In this document: piece by piece, positions 1 to 7,094 of the stretch
How positions within the stretch are numbered: the first letter of the stretch is position 1
Layout: each line of letters opens with the position of its first letter
DNA from: JAOUGY01 sp963785075
GTDB taxonomy: Bacteria; Actinomycetota; Acidimicrobiia; Spongiisociales; ZC4RG35
Reading direction: 5' to 3'
DNA length: 23,032 nt
Assembly: GCA_963785075.1 (NCBI GenBank)
Contig: CAWATW010000002.1
Span: forward strand, 1-23,032
The notes under the pieces: model-generated
What the model saw: the letters and a program-made list of their open reading frames with translations, nothing else
What the model was told of the DNA's origin: nothing
The model's database searches: none
Program-made: the position numbers and the translations under genes

Positions 1-267
1 GCTCCCATGGGCGAAACCGAGGACGGCGGTGGCTCGAGACGGCGGATTCTGCTCGAACCGTTCCAGGTGAACGACATGTTGATGTCTAAGGCGTCATCGG
101 ACTGCATCTTCATGCATTGTCTCCCGGCGTATCGAGGTCGAGAGGTGACGGCCGAGGTGTTGGACGGTCCGCAATCGGTCGTACTCGACCAGGCCGAGAA
201 CCGCCTCCACACCGAGCAGGCCCTGATGGTCGCGTTGCTTTCGTCGATGTTGGAGGGAGGACGATGA
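1..267 (+). CDS. argF: ornithine carbamoyltransferase, C-terminal part (5' end outside window)
   Basis: Ornithine carbamoyltransferase joins carbamoyl phosphate and ornithine to make citrulline in the cytoplasm; in catabolic settings it runs in reverse. The frame is open from the first base, so only about the last 88 residues are present. The family signature FMHCLPAYRG (usually HCLPAHRG), carrying the active-site cysteine, is followed by EVTAEVLDGPQSVVLDQAENR, interrupted here only for length, which is the standard C-terminal block. The stop codon TGA at 265-267 overlaps the start of the next gene in ATGATGA, indicating translational coupling to the carbamate kinase. That pairing is typical of arginine deiminase-type catabolism, although an arginine deiminase would lie outside the window. 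ArgF versus ArcB cannot be decided from the tail alone. Confidence 0.93.
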   Translation, partial: APMGETEDGGGSRRRILLEPFQVNDMLMSKASSDCIFMHCLPAYRGREVTAEVLDGPQSVVLDQAENRLHTEQALMVALLSSMLEGGR

Positions 268-1229
268 TGAGGATGGTGGTTTCGTTGGGCGGGAGAGTCT
301 TCGGCTCGCATGGATCGACGATCGACTTGTCTGCGCAGCAACGGGTTGTGGCCGCCGTTGCAGAGAAGCTCGCTCCGGCACTGGGCGGCAACGAGGTGGT
401 CTTCACCCACGGAGCAGGCCCCGAGGTCGGGGTGCTCCTCCTCTCAACCGCTTCGGTGCTGCCCGAGACGTATCCACCGGATGCCCTGGATGTCGAGATC
501 GAGACGTTGGTCGGGCACATACTGCAATCCGAATTGGGTCGGTTGCAGGACAGGGATGTCGTGACTCTCCTGACGCGCACGATCGTCGATCCGTCCGATC
601 GGGCGTTCGCATGGCCGACCCGCCACATCGGTCCCGTGTTCGAGGACATCCATGTCGCCCAGAAGCTCGCATTCGAGCGGGGGTGGGTGTTGGTGCACCA
701 CCAGGGCGGGGTGAGGCGCGTCGTTGCCGAGCCGGAGCCGGTGAGCATCGTTGAGGCCGATCTCATCGACCGCCTCCTGGAGGACAACGTGGTGGTCGTG
801 TGCGCCGGCGGGGGTGGCGTGCCGGTCACCGACGACGGGGCGTGGGTCCACGGCGTCGAGGCGGTGATCGACCGGGATCTCGCTTCGGCGACGTTGGCGA
901 TCGAACTGGACGCCGATCGCTTCGTGTGTCTCACCGATGTCGATGCGGTGATGGAGCAGTGGGGAACCAAACAGGCGAACCGCATCGGCCACACGCACCC
1001 ATCCGACCTGCGCACCCGCCACTTCGACCCGGGCTCGATCGGGCCGAAGGTCGATGCCGCCTGCAGGTTCGTCGAGCGAACCGGACGGTCTGCCGCCATC
1101 GGGAGCCTCGCCGATGCCGTGTCGGTCGTGACCGGCGATGCCGGCACCCAGGTCGATCTCGGGGTTCCTCACGGGGCGGTCGGCGGCGATGCGGGGGTGG
1201 TCGTCCCAGCCATTCCGGCGCTCGAGTGA
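264..1229 (+). CDS. arcC: carbamate kinase, divergent active-site residues
   Basis: Amino-acid kinase fold protein of 321 residues, close to the usual ~310. Carbamate kinase makes ATP from carbamoyl phosphate released by catabolic ornithine carbamoyltransferase. Recognisable blocks are THGAGPEVG (49-57), GVRRVVAEPEP (149-159), GGGGVPV (182-188), VIDRDLAS (201-208), LTDVDAV (223-229) and PGSIGPKVDA (256-265). ATG at 264 (or 267) follows a strong Shine-Dalgarno, GGAGGGAGG, at 252-260. It overlaps argF by 4 nt. Several positions usually fixed in the family differ: GGNA reads GGRV (9-12), GNGPQVG reads GAGPEVG, NPTKP reads WPTRH (R120) and IDKD reads IDRD (R204); the GPK lysine (K262) is kept. 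Family assignment is secure; whether it is a normal carbamate kinase is not. Confidence 0.88.
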   Translation: MMRMVVSLGGRVFGSHGSTIDLSAQQRVVAAVAEKLAPALGGNEVVFTHGAGPEVGVLLLSTASVLPETYPPDALDVEIETLVGHILQSELGRLQDRDVVTLLTRTIVDPSDRAFAWPTRHIGPVFEDIHVAQKLAFERGWVLVHHQGGVRRVVAEPEPVSIVEADLIDRLLEDNVVVVCAGGGGVPVTDDGAWVHGVEAVIDRDLASATLAIELDADRFVCLTDVDAVMEQWGTKQANRIGHTHPSDLRTRHFDPGSIGPKVDAACRFVERTGRSAAIGSLADAVSVVTGDAGTQVDLGVPHGAVGGDAGVVVPAIPALE

Positions 1230-1271
1230 CTCCGCGGGTGATCGATCCGGTTGGAGATCGGACGACTCACA

Positions 1272-1865
1272 TCAGTCGGCTGATCGGATGGCCGCGAGAT
1301 ATGACTCTCCCCGTGGGGACAGTCGGTAGCCGATTCGTAAGCTGAGGGTGAGACCGAGGTTCTTGAGCTTGCGGACGTCGAGCTTGAAGGGCTGTGTCTC
1401 CCTCTCCAACATCGCGGCCAGGTCCGGGGCCCGGCGTTCGGGGTGAGCTTCGATCAGTTCGAGCGTCTCCATCGTCCACGGACCATGCGCGCTCGCCTCG
1501 TCGAGGCGGTTCAGCCGGCGAGAGATCTCCTGGACGGCGGTAGGGGCCAAGTCGGGATCATTGGCGAGCTTCGTGCGAGGGTCCGGCTCGTCCAGGTGAC
1601 GGAATGCGATTCGGTAGGTCGGATCGCCCGTTTCCCCGCGGAGTTCTGCCCGTACGGAGTCGGCGTCGGCGTGACCCGCGGCGACGGCATCTGTGTCGGT
1701 GATGTCGAGCGGATCGACGACGTCGACCGACTCGACGTGGAGCCGGCCGGCAGCAGTCCGATACGTGCGACCGGCGATCACACCTTGACGCTTCCAACGT
1801 CGGAACACAAGGGTGACCTCCCCTCGACGGATGGGACCCCAATATGGCTTCGGAATCAGCACCAC
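1272..1865 (-). CDS. ASCH-domain protein with C-terminal helical region
   Basis: Protein of about 197 residues on the minus strand. The N-terminal half (IPKPYWGPIRRGEVTLVFRR, then AGRTYRTAAG) has the pattern of ASCH domains, a PUA-like beta-barrel that presents nucleic acid or modified nucleosides. The tail (HGPWTMETLELI, FKLDVRKLKNLGLT, GYRLSPRGESYL) looks like a winged-helix-like element and is typical of a conserved actinobacterial version. The open frame extends further upstream, but homology begins at VLIPKPYW, so GTG at 1865 or 1862 is the probable start; there is no clear Shine-Dalgarno. It is divergent from the arsenic operon, with 66 bp between them, and may share its operator region. 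Function is unknown; an RNA-related role is inference only. Confidence 0.75.
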   Translation of the reverse strand: MVLIPKPYWGPIRRGEVTLVFRRWKRQGVIAGRTYRTAAGRLHVESVDVVDPLDITDTDAVAAGHADADSVRAELRGETGDPTYRIAFRHLDEPDPRTKLANDPDLAPTAVQEISRRLNRLDEASAHGPWTMETLELIEAHPERRAPDLAAMLERETQPFKLDVRKLKNLGLTLSLRIGYRLSPRGESYLAAIRSAD

Positions 1866-1895
1866 CGCATTCTGCCCGCTGTCCCGGACTCCAAT

Positions 1896-1928
1896 TTGCT
1901 CAAGCTCCGTTGAGTCAATAGTGTTTGA
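1896..1928 (+). promoter_or_regulatory. promoter and candidate ArsR operator of the arsenic operon
   Basis: A -35-like TTGCTC (1896-1901) and a -10-like TAGTGT (1919-1924) are exactly 17 bp apart, with ATG 7 nt after the -10, so the transcript would be leaderless. Two dyads overlie the promoter: CTCAA-6 nt-TTGAG (1899-1914), between the -35 and -10, and TCAA-6 nt-TTGA (1915-1928), across the -10. TCAA/TTGA half-sites with a short spacer are typical of ArsR/SmtB-family operators. Binding would block RNA polymerase. Sites are seen directly; the regulator assignment (the ArsR domain encoded just downstream) is inference. Confidence 0.6.
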
Positions 1929-1931
1929 ATC

Positions 1932-2579
1932 ATGAACGTGGTGGAACGGGCACGAGTGCATGCCGCCCTCGGAGATGCGCACCGGCTGGCAATCGTCGAC
2001 GAACTCGATCGAGGCGACCGGAGACCGTCCGAACTGGCTCGCATGATCGACCAGCCCATGAACCTCCTCGCCCATCATCTGAAGGTCCTCGAAGACGCGG
2101 GAGTGATCGAACGTCGCCGATCCGAGGGCGACCGCCGGAAGAGGTATGTGGTGCTGCGACGCGACGCCCTGGCAACGGTGGGGATCGCCAGATCCGTTCT
2201 GGACCGGCGACTCACATTCGTCTGCACCCACAACTCGGCCCGTTCCCAGTATGCCGCTGCCTACGCCCGGTCTCTGGGAATCGACGCATCGAGCGCTGGA
2301 CTGGCACCTGCGACACGAGTTCATCCCACGGCGGTCGACGTGGCAGCCGAGCGAGGGATCGACATTTCTGGCGCTCGGCCGCGCGGCTACCAAGATCTCG
2401 GCGGCGAGCTCGACTTGGTCATCTCCGTCTGCGACCGGGCGGGAGAGGACGACTTGCCCGAGGCGGTCGAGCACCGTCACTGGTCGGTGCCTGACCCTGT
2501 TGCCCGTGGTTCCATCGACGCCTTCAGGTCGGCGTTCGACGATCTCGAACGGCGAATGTCGGCATGGGTCGGCTCTTGA
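1932..2579 (+). CDS. ArsR-family regulator fused to low-molecular-weight-phosphatase-type arsenate reductase
   Basis: Fusion of 215 residues. Residues 1-85 are an ArsR/SmtB winged helix (LGDAHRLAIVDEL; recognition-helix region MNLLAHHLKVLEDAGVIERR). Residues 93-215 are an LMW phosphotyrosine-phosphatase/ArsC domain with P-loop CTHNSAR (C98, R104, CX5R) and a distal DP in VPDP. It could repress its own promoter and also reduce arsenate. The DNA-binding half contains no cysteine; the only cysteines are C98 and C167 in the reductase half, so the classical ArsR thiolate arsenite site is missing. The next gene overlaps its 3' end by 16 nt. ATG at 1932 fits the start of the regulator domain and the 7-nt spacing from the -10. 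Similar HTH-phosphatase fusions are known in actinobacteria; catalytic activity here is untested. Confidence 0.88.
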   Translation: MNVVERARVHAALGDAHRLAIVDELDRGDRRPSELARMIDQPMNLLAHHLKVLEDAGVIERRRSEGDRRKRYVVLRRDALATVGIARSVLDRRLTFVCTHNSARSQYAAAYARSLGIDASSAGLAPATRVHPTAVDVAAERGIDISGARPRGYQDLGGELDLVISVCDRAGEDDLPEAVEHRHWSVPDPVARGSIDAFRSAFDDLERRMSAWVGS

Positions 2580-3241
2580 AGCGACGCGCAGTGCTGGGGG
2601 AGATGCTCGGAACCGGGCTTCTGCTGTACATGATCGTCGGAAGCGGAATCGCCGCCGAGCGGCTGTCGCTCGACCCTGCTGTGACGTTGTTCACCCATGC
2701 CGCGGTGGTCGGCGCCTCCCTCACGGTCCTGATCTGGATGTTCGGACCGGTGTCCGGTGCGCATTTCAACCCGGTGGTCACCGTGGCACTGTGGCGGTCT
2801 GGATTGGTCGGGCGCGATCTGATTCCGCTGTACGTCGCCGGCCAGGTCGGCGGCGGCGTGGCGGGCGCGGTACTCGCAAACGTCACGTTCAAAGCCCCGG
2901 TCGTGGCGATGTCAGCCAATACGCGGGGTGGCCTCGGAACGGGTGTCTCTGAGGTGATCGTCACGTTCGTTCTGGTCTTGCTCATCGTGCTTCTCGTGCG
3001 TTCGGCCAACACCACGCTCGTGGCGCCGGCCGTAGGGGCGTGGGTTGCGGCGGCCGTGTTCGGCACGTCGTCGACCGGATTCGCCAACCCGGCGGTGACG
3101 GTGTCGAGAGTCATCACCGACACCTACACCGGGATCGGCCCGTCGTCGGTGCCGGGCTTTGTGATCGCTCAGACCATCGGCATGGCGCTCGCCGTCGGCG
3201 CGGGCTTCGTCCTCAAACCAACCAAGGAGACGATCTCATGA
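2564..3241 (+). CDS. MIP-family aquaglyceroporin, arsenic-associated
   Basis: Membrane channel of 225 residues with six hydrophobic segments and both pore half-helix motifs: HFNPVVT (N69; NPV instead of NPA) and FANPAVT (N175). The selectivity arginine is not directly after the second NPA but in the AVTVSR stretch (R183), as in the AqpS-like branch that sits in ars operons. MIP channels pass uncharged solutes; arsenite is As(OH)3 at neutral pH, so the channel can let it leave down its gradient. It overlaps the preceding fusion gene by 16 nt and the following arsC by 4 nt (ATGA), so the three are one translationally coupled operon. No Acr3 or ArsB pump is present, as in the aqpS-type ars operon described in Sinorhizobium meliloti. 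Substrate is inferred from context. Confidence 0.87.
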   Translation: MGRLLKRRAVLGEMLGTGLLLYMIVGSGIAAERLSLDPAVTLFTHAAVVGASLTVLIWMFGPVSGAHFNPVVTVALWRSGLVGRDLIPLYVAGQVGGGVAGAVLANVTFKAPVVAMSANTRGGLGTGVSEVIVTFVLVLLIVLLVRSANTTLVAPAVGAWVAAAVFGTSSTGFANPAVTVSRVITDTYTGIGPSSVPGFVIAQTIGMALAVGAGFVLKPTKETIS

Positions 3242-3882
3242 CTGGAATCACCCTGACGACCGATCAGAAGCTGCACGTCAAGCAGGCGGCCGAGCGCCTG
3301 CGGCGAGACTTCGACGGCAAGCTCAACGCCGAGACCATCGAGAGGTTTTTGACTGACTCGGTCGATCAGCTCGCGTCTCGAGCTCGCACGGCCACCTGGC
3401 TTCCCTTGTTGGCCGAACGGTATGCCCGCGATCGGCTGCGAGCGCTCCTTCGGCTCGAATCGCAGAACACATCGCTTAATCCGAGCGTGCTGTTTCTGTG
3501 TGTCCACAACGCCGGCCGGTCACAGATGGCAGCCGCGCTGACACGGGCACTGGCAGGCAAGAGAGTCGATGTCTTCTCGGGCGGCTCCGAACCCGCCGAT
3601 CAGGTGAACCAAACTGCGGTTCGGGCGATGTCGGAGATCGGGATAGACATCTCGACCGAGCTTCCGCAGCCCTGGTCCGACGAGGTCGTGAGGGCGGCCG
3701 ACGTCGTCGTCACGATGGGTTGCGGCGATGCCTGCCCGGTCTTCCCAGGCAAGCGATACGTCGACTGGGAGCTGCAGGACCCGGCAGGTCAGAGCATCGA
3801 GACCGTGCGAGCCATCCGTGACGACATCGAACGCCGTGTGCGGGTCCTGCTTTCCGAGCTGGGCGTGGACCCGGCGGCCTGA
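3238..3882 (+). CDS. arsC: arsenate reductase with N-terminal three-helix domain
   Basis: Protein of 214 residues. Residues 1-75 form an all-helical N-terminal extension (KLHVKQAAERLRRDF, then LNAETIERFLTDSVDQL) characteristic of one actinobacterial ArsC group. Residues 82-210 are an LMW-phosphatase-fold arsenate reductase with P-loop CVHNAGR (C88, R94), a redox pair C162 and C166 in GCGDACPVFPG, and the DWELQDPAG loop carrying the catalytic aspartate. It reduces arsenate to arsenite in the cytoplasm with electrons from a thiol relay (thioredoxin or mycothiol/mycoredoxin; not decidable here). ATG at 3238 overlaps the channel gene by 4 nt. It is the second reductase in the operon and, with its cysteine relay, looks the more conventional enzyme. 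The operon ends 19 nt before the convergent aldehyde dehydrogenase. Confidence 0.93.
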   Translation: MTGITLTTDQKLHVKQAAERLRRDFDGKLNAETIERFLTDSVDQLASRARTATWLPLLAERYARDRLRALLRLESQNTSLNPSVLFLCVHNAGRSQMAAALTRALAGKRVDVFSGGSEPADQVNQTAVRAMSEIGIDISTELPQPWSDEVVRAADVVVTMGCGDACPVFPGKRYVDWELQDPAGQSIETVRAIRDDIERRVRVLLSELGVDPAA

Positions 3883-3901
3883 TTCGTGCCTCCCAGCGGA
3901 T

Positions 3902-5353
3902 CTACGCGGGGCGGAACCCCTCCGGGGTGGTCGCCGACGCGGTCTTCACCATCACGTGCTTCGCCACTGTGTGTCCGAGCACCGACTCCTCGCTCATGTC
4001 CTTTCCGAACCCCGACTGTTTGAGTCCACCGTGGGGCATCTCCGATGCGATCGGCAGGTGGTCGTTGACCCAAACCGCGCCGAAGTCGAGACGTTCTGCC
4101 ACTCGCATCGCCCGCCCGACATCGGAGGTCCACACCGAGCTCGCCAACCCGAACCGTACGTCGTTCGCCAGCTCCACCGCCTGGTCCTCCCCCTCGAACG
4201 GGAGCACGATCAGCACTGGCCCGAAGACCTCGTCCTGGACGATCTCTGAACCCTGGTCGGCGCCGACCAGCACCGTGGGGGAGTAGAACGAGCCGGGCCC
4301 TGGTGGCACCGACCCGCCCGCCAACACCCGGGCGCCGGAGGCCACGGCGCGGTCGACGAAGCCGTGGACTCGGTCCCGATGGGCGGTCGAGATGAGCGGC
4401 CCGATGTCGGTCGAGGCATCGAACGGGTCGCCACTCCTCACGGCGGCGGCCTGCGCCGCCACCGCCTCGACGGTGGCGTCGTGAACCGATCGTTCGACGT
4501 AGACCCGGGTGGCAGCGGTGCAGTCCTGGCCGGCGTTGTAGGTGGCTCCCAAGACCGCTCCTGCTGCCACCGACTCGAGGTCGGCGTCCTCGAACACGAC
4601 GACGGGCGCCTTGCCGCCGAGTTCGAGGTGCATGCGCTTCAACGTGGCGGCGCCGGCCGCCATGACCCGTCTGCCGGTTTCGGTGGATCCGGTGAGCGAG
4701 ATCATCGCGACGTCGGGATGCTCGACCAGGCGTTCCCCTACCTCGCGGTCGCCGGTGACGACATTCAACACTCCGTCGGGAAGGCCGGCTTGCTGGGCGA
4801 GCTCGCCCAAACGAAGCGACGTGCGGGGTGTGGCGGGCGCGGGCTTGAGCACCACGGTGCATCCCGCTGCGAGGGCGGGGCCGACCTTCCACACGGCCAT
4901 GATCAGCGGGAAGTTCCACGGTGCGATCGCTCCGACGACCCCGACCGGTCGACGCTGGATCATCGACGTGTATCCCTTTGAGAAGGTGCCGGCGGCGGTC
5001 CCGGCGGTCGATCGGGCCGCTCCGGCGAAGAACCTCAGGTTGTCGACCAGGAACGGGACCTCGCCTTCGAGCATCGTGGCGTAGGGCCGGCCGGTGTCCT
5101 CGACCTCCATCCGGGCGAGTGCATCGGCGTCCGCTTCCACGAGATCGGCCAGGCGGAGCAGGATCTGGGCTCTATCGCCGGGCGTGGCGTCGGCCCAGTC
5201 GTCGCGGCCGGCGCGCCGGGCGGCGTCCACGGCCCGGTCGACGTCCGATACCGAGCCTTCGGCGACGCGGTCGTGAACCCGTCCTGTCGCCGGGTCGACC
5301 AAGTCGCGCCGACCCTCGGTCTGTGTCCATGCTCCGTCGATCCACAGGTCCAT
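3902..5353 (-). CDS. NAD-dependent aldehyde dehydrogenase, aminobutyraldehyde/betaine-aldehyde type
   Basis: Aldehyde dehydrogenase superfamily enzyme of 483 residues, full length. Landmarks are APWNFP (N147), the glutamate motif LELGGKAP (E244), the nucleophile region NAGQDC (C278) and the C-terminal EMPHGGLKQSGFGKDMS, which resembles 4-aminobutyraldehyde dehydrogenases (PatD/YdcW) and betaine aldehyde dehydrogenases. It oxidises an aldehyde to an acid with NAD(P)+ in the cytoplasm. The open frame extends to 5422, but ATG at 5353 is preceded by GGAGGTGA on the minus strand 8 nt upstream and matches the family N-terminus (MDLWIDGAW). It is divergent from a P450 gene with 52 bp between. A 4-aminobutyrate aminotransferase lies 15 kb away, so a putrescine/GABA route is possible, but substrate specificity is inferred only. 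Confidence 0.9.
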   Translation of the reverse strand: MDLWIDGAWTQTEGRRDLVDPATGRVHDRVAEGSVSDVDRAVDAARRAGRDDWADATPGDRAQILLRLADLVEADADALARMEVEDTGRPYATMLEGEVPFLVDNLRFFAGAARSTAGTAAGTFSKGYTSMIQRRPVGVVGAIAPWNFPLIMAVWKVGPALAAGCTVVLKPAPATPRTSLRLGELAQQAGLPDGVLNVVTGDREVGERLVEHPDVAMISLTGSTETGRRVMAAGAATLKRMHLELGGKAPVVVFEDADLESVAAGAVLGATYNAGQDCTAATRVYVERSVHDATVEAVAAQAAAVRSGDPFDASTDIGPLISTAHRDRVHGFVDRAVASGARVLAGGSVPPGPGSFYSPTVLVGADQGSEIVQDEVFGPVLIVLPFEGEDQAVELANDVRFGLASSVWTSDVGRAMRVAERLDFGAVWVNDHLPIASEMPHGGLKQSGFGKDMSEESVLGHTVAKHVMVKTASATTPEGFRPA

Positions 5354-5377
5354 GTGGCGGTCACCTCCGTCTGGCAG

Positions 5378-5396
5378 GCTACCGATCCCAGGTAGC
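5378..5396. repeat. 6-bp inverted repeat in divergent ALDH/P450 promoter region
   Basis: GCTACC (5378-5383) and GGTAGC (5391-5396) are a perfect inverted repeat with a 7-nt spacer, inside the 52-bp gap between two divergent genes. The right arm overlaps the probable P450 -10. A regulator-binding site is plausible but not shown. Confidence 0.4.
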
Positions 5397-5398
5397 GT
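5393..5398 (+). promoter_or_regulatory. -10-like hexamer of the P450 gene
   Basis: TAGCGT ends 7 nt before the ATG at 5406. This fits a leaderless transcript and the same arrangement seen before about ten other genes in the window. No clear -35 is visible. Confidence 0.45.
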
Positions 5399-5405
5399 GA
5401 ACGTC

Positions 5406-6614
5406 ATGAGCCCCGCCTTCAATCCGTGGGACCCCGCCCACCGGCGCGATCCTCACGCATTCTGGAGCAGCGAACGGGAGCAGACGGGACTCCCATGCGC
5501 GCGGGGTCCCGTCACGGGTCGCACGATCTGGTTTCCGCTCCGATACGACGATGTGGTGGCCGCCTTGAAGCACCCGGGGCTCGGGAAGGAACCCGAGAAG
5601 CATCTCGGCTCCGACATCCTGGGAGGCGATCTGATCGGGCAGGGTCCATTCGACGTGCTCGGCAAGAACATGCTCTTCGTTGATCCGCCGGACCACACTC
5701 GGCTGCGGCGCCTGGTGCGCGAGCCATTCTCGGTTCGTGCCATCGCCGCGCTCGAGCCGCGGATCCGGGCGATCACCGCCGAGCTCCTGGACCCGCTCGG
5801 CGATCATTTCGATCTGATCTCGGAGTTCGCGTTGCCATTCCCGGTTCGGGTGATCGCCGAACTCCTGGGCGTTCCCGCCGCCGATCAGGGCCGGTTCCGG
5901 GCCTGGACCCAGGCGATCTTGGGACGGGGGGCAACCGAGGAGCAGATGCTGGGGGCCGGGATGGAGTTCATCCAGTATCTGAACGAGCTGGCCGAACGAC
6001 GCCGTGCAGACCCCGCAGACGACCTCGTCACCTATCTGCTGACGGTCGAAGAAGAGGGGGAACGGCTCGACCACCAGGAGTTCCTCGCCATGGTGTTCCT
6101 CCTGCTGGTCGCCGGGCATGAGACCACCGTGAACCTGATCGGGAACGGCGCCCTCGAGCTTTCCCGCAACCCCGACCAGGTCGCCTATCTGGCCACGGAC
6201 CCGGCCGGCCGCTCCGAGGCTGCGGTCGAGGAGCTCGTCAGGTTCCATGGACCGGTCGAGTCGGCGACCATGCGGTGGGCGTACGAGGACATCGTCCTGG
6301 CCGACGTCGACATTGCGGCTGGAGATGTGGTGGTGCCGATGCTGATGGCCGCCAACAGGGACCCGCGTCAGTTCGACGATCCCGACCGTCTGGATCTGGC
6401 CCGTCGACCCAACCGCCACCTCGGTTTCGGCATGGGTATCCACCTGTGCCTTGGTGCTCCCTTGGCGAGGCTCGAAGCCAAGGTCGCGTTCGAAGAGCTG
6501 CTGCGGCGGTGGCCTGGTTTCTTCGATCTCACGGTCGATGTCGACGACCTACGGTGGACGCCCGACTTCTTCCTCCGTGGTTTGGCTTCGCTTCCCGTGA
6601 GTGGCCGGCGCTGA
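5406..6614 (+). CDS. cytochrome P450
   Basis: Soluble bacterial (class I) cytochrome P450 of 402 residues, a heme monooxygenase that takes electrons from a ferredoxin. Motifs in order: the helix C region DHTRLRRLVREPFS, oxygen-activating I-helix AGHETT (236-241), K-helix ExxR in EELVRF (about 274-279), and the heme-binding loop FGMGIHLCLG (341-350) with proximal C348. Length and N-terminus are normal and there is no membrane anchor. ATG at 5406 is chosen because it matches the family start and lies 7 nt after TAGCGT. No ferredoxin or ferredoxin reductase gene is nearby. The divergent aldehyde dehydrogenase could act on an aldehyde formed by oxidation, but nothing in the sequence fixes the substrate. 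Confidence 0.95.
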   Translation: MSPAFNPWDPAHRRDPHAFWSSEREQTGLPCARGPVTGRTIWFPLRYDDVVAALKHPGLGKEPEKHLGSDILGGDLIGQGPFDVLGKNMLFVDPPDHTRLRRLVREPFSVRAIAALEPRIRAITAELLDPLGDHFDLISEFALPFPVRVIAELLGVPAADQGRFRAWTQAILGRGATEEQMLGAGMEFIQYLNELAERRRADPADDLVTYLLTVEEEGERLDHQEFLAMVFLLLVAGHETTVNLIGNGALELSRNPDQVAYLATDPAGRSEAAVEELVRFHGPVESATMRWAYEDIVLADVDIAAGDVVVPMLMAANRDPRQFDDPDRLDLARRPNRHLGFGMGIHLCLGAPLARLEAKVAFEELLRRWPGFFDLTVDVDDLRWTPDFFLRGLASLPVSGRR

Positions 6615-6633
6615 CATGCCGACACGGCCCGGG

Positions 6634-7038
6634 TCATCGGCCGCCGATGCTGCGCTCGATCGCTTCGATGTGGGGCCGGTCTTTGGGACGACCGAGCAGG
6701 CGTTTGAACGCAAGCACATGCCGGAGGTCTGCGACCCATATGCCGGCGACCATCGAGCCCGAGTCGATGATGGCGTCCACCTCGAGTCCCATCCATCCGT
6801 TGAACACTTCCACCGAGCCTGGGAGTTCGATCACGAGATCGTGATGAGGCGCCGTCGACACACTTCCCCGAGCTCGAGCGAGCTCCCAGGCCCGGCGACG
6901 GGCGAGGATGTCGATGTCGCCAACCGTGGCCACGATGCCGTGGGCCAGAAGGGGCACGCTGCCGAACCCCACATGGTCGTCGAAGGGCAGGTGGAGCTCT
7001 CGGAGTCGGTCCCTCACCTGGCTCAGCGTGAGCGGCAT
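6634..7038 (-). CDS. small nucleotidyltransferase-like protein
   Basis: Protein of 134 residues, mostly hydrophilic. The segment GSVPLLAHGIVATVGDIDIL resembles the beta-strand plus acidic pair (D-x-D, here GDIDIL) of minimal nucleotidyltransferase-fold proteins, and the C-terminal helix with KDRPHIEAIE fits the same fold. No partner HEPN or Abi gene is adjacent, so a toxin-antitoxin role is not supported. It is divergent from aat with 56 bp between. The ATG at 7038 has no strong Shine-Dalgarno. Fold assignment is by motif pattern and is moderate; function unknown. Confidence 0.6.
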   Translation of the reverse strand: MPLTLSQVRDRLRELHLPFDDHVGFGSVPLLAHGIVATVGDIDILARRRAWELARARGSVSTAPHHDLVIELPGSVEVFNGWMGLEVDAIIDSGSMVAGIWVADLRHVLAFKRLLGRPKDRPHIEAIERSIGGR

Positions 7039-7094
7039 GCGCCAATTCTCGCTCCTGCCGGCCTGCGGACGGTCATCGCCGGGGAACGGGGCCC

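Noticed and set aside
117..263. Extension of the carbamate kinase frame upstream of 264
   Set aside because: It overlaps the argF coding end and lacks homology; a strong Shine-Dalgarno directly precedes 264.
6634..7038. Toxin-antitoxin system (nucleotidyltransferase type)
   Set aside because: No HEPN or AbiE partner is adjacent; the neighbour is aat.
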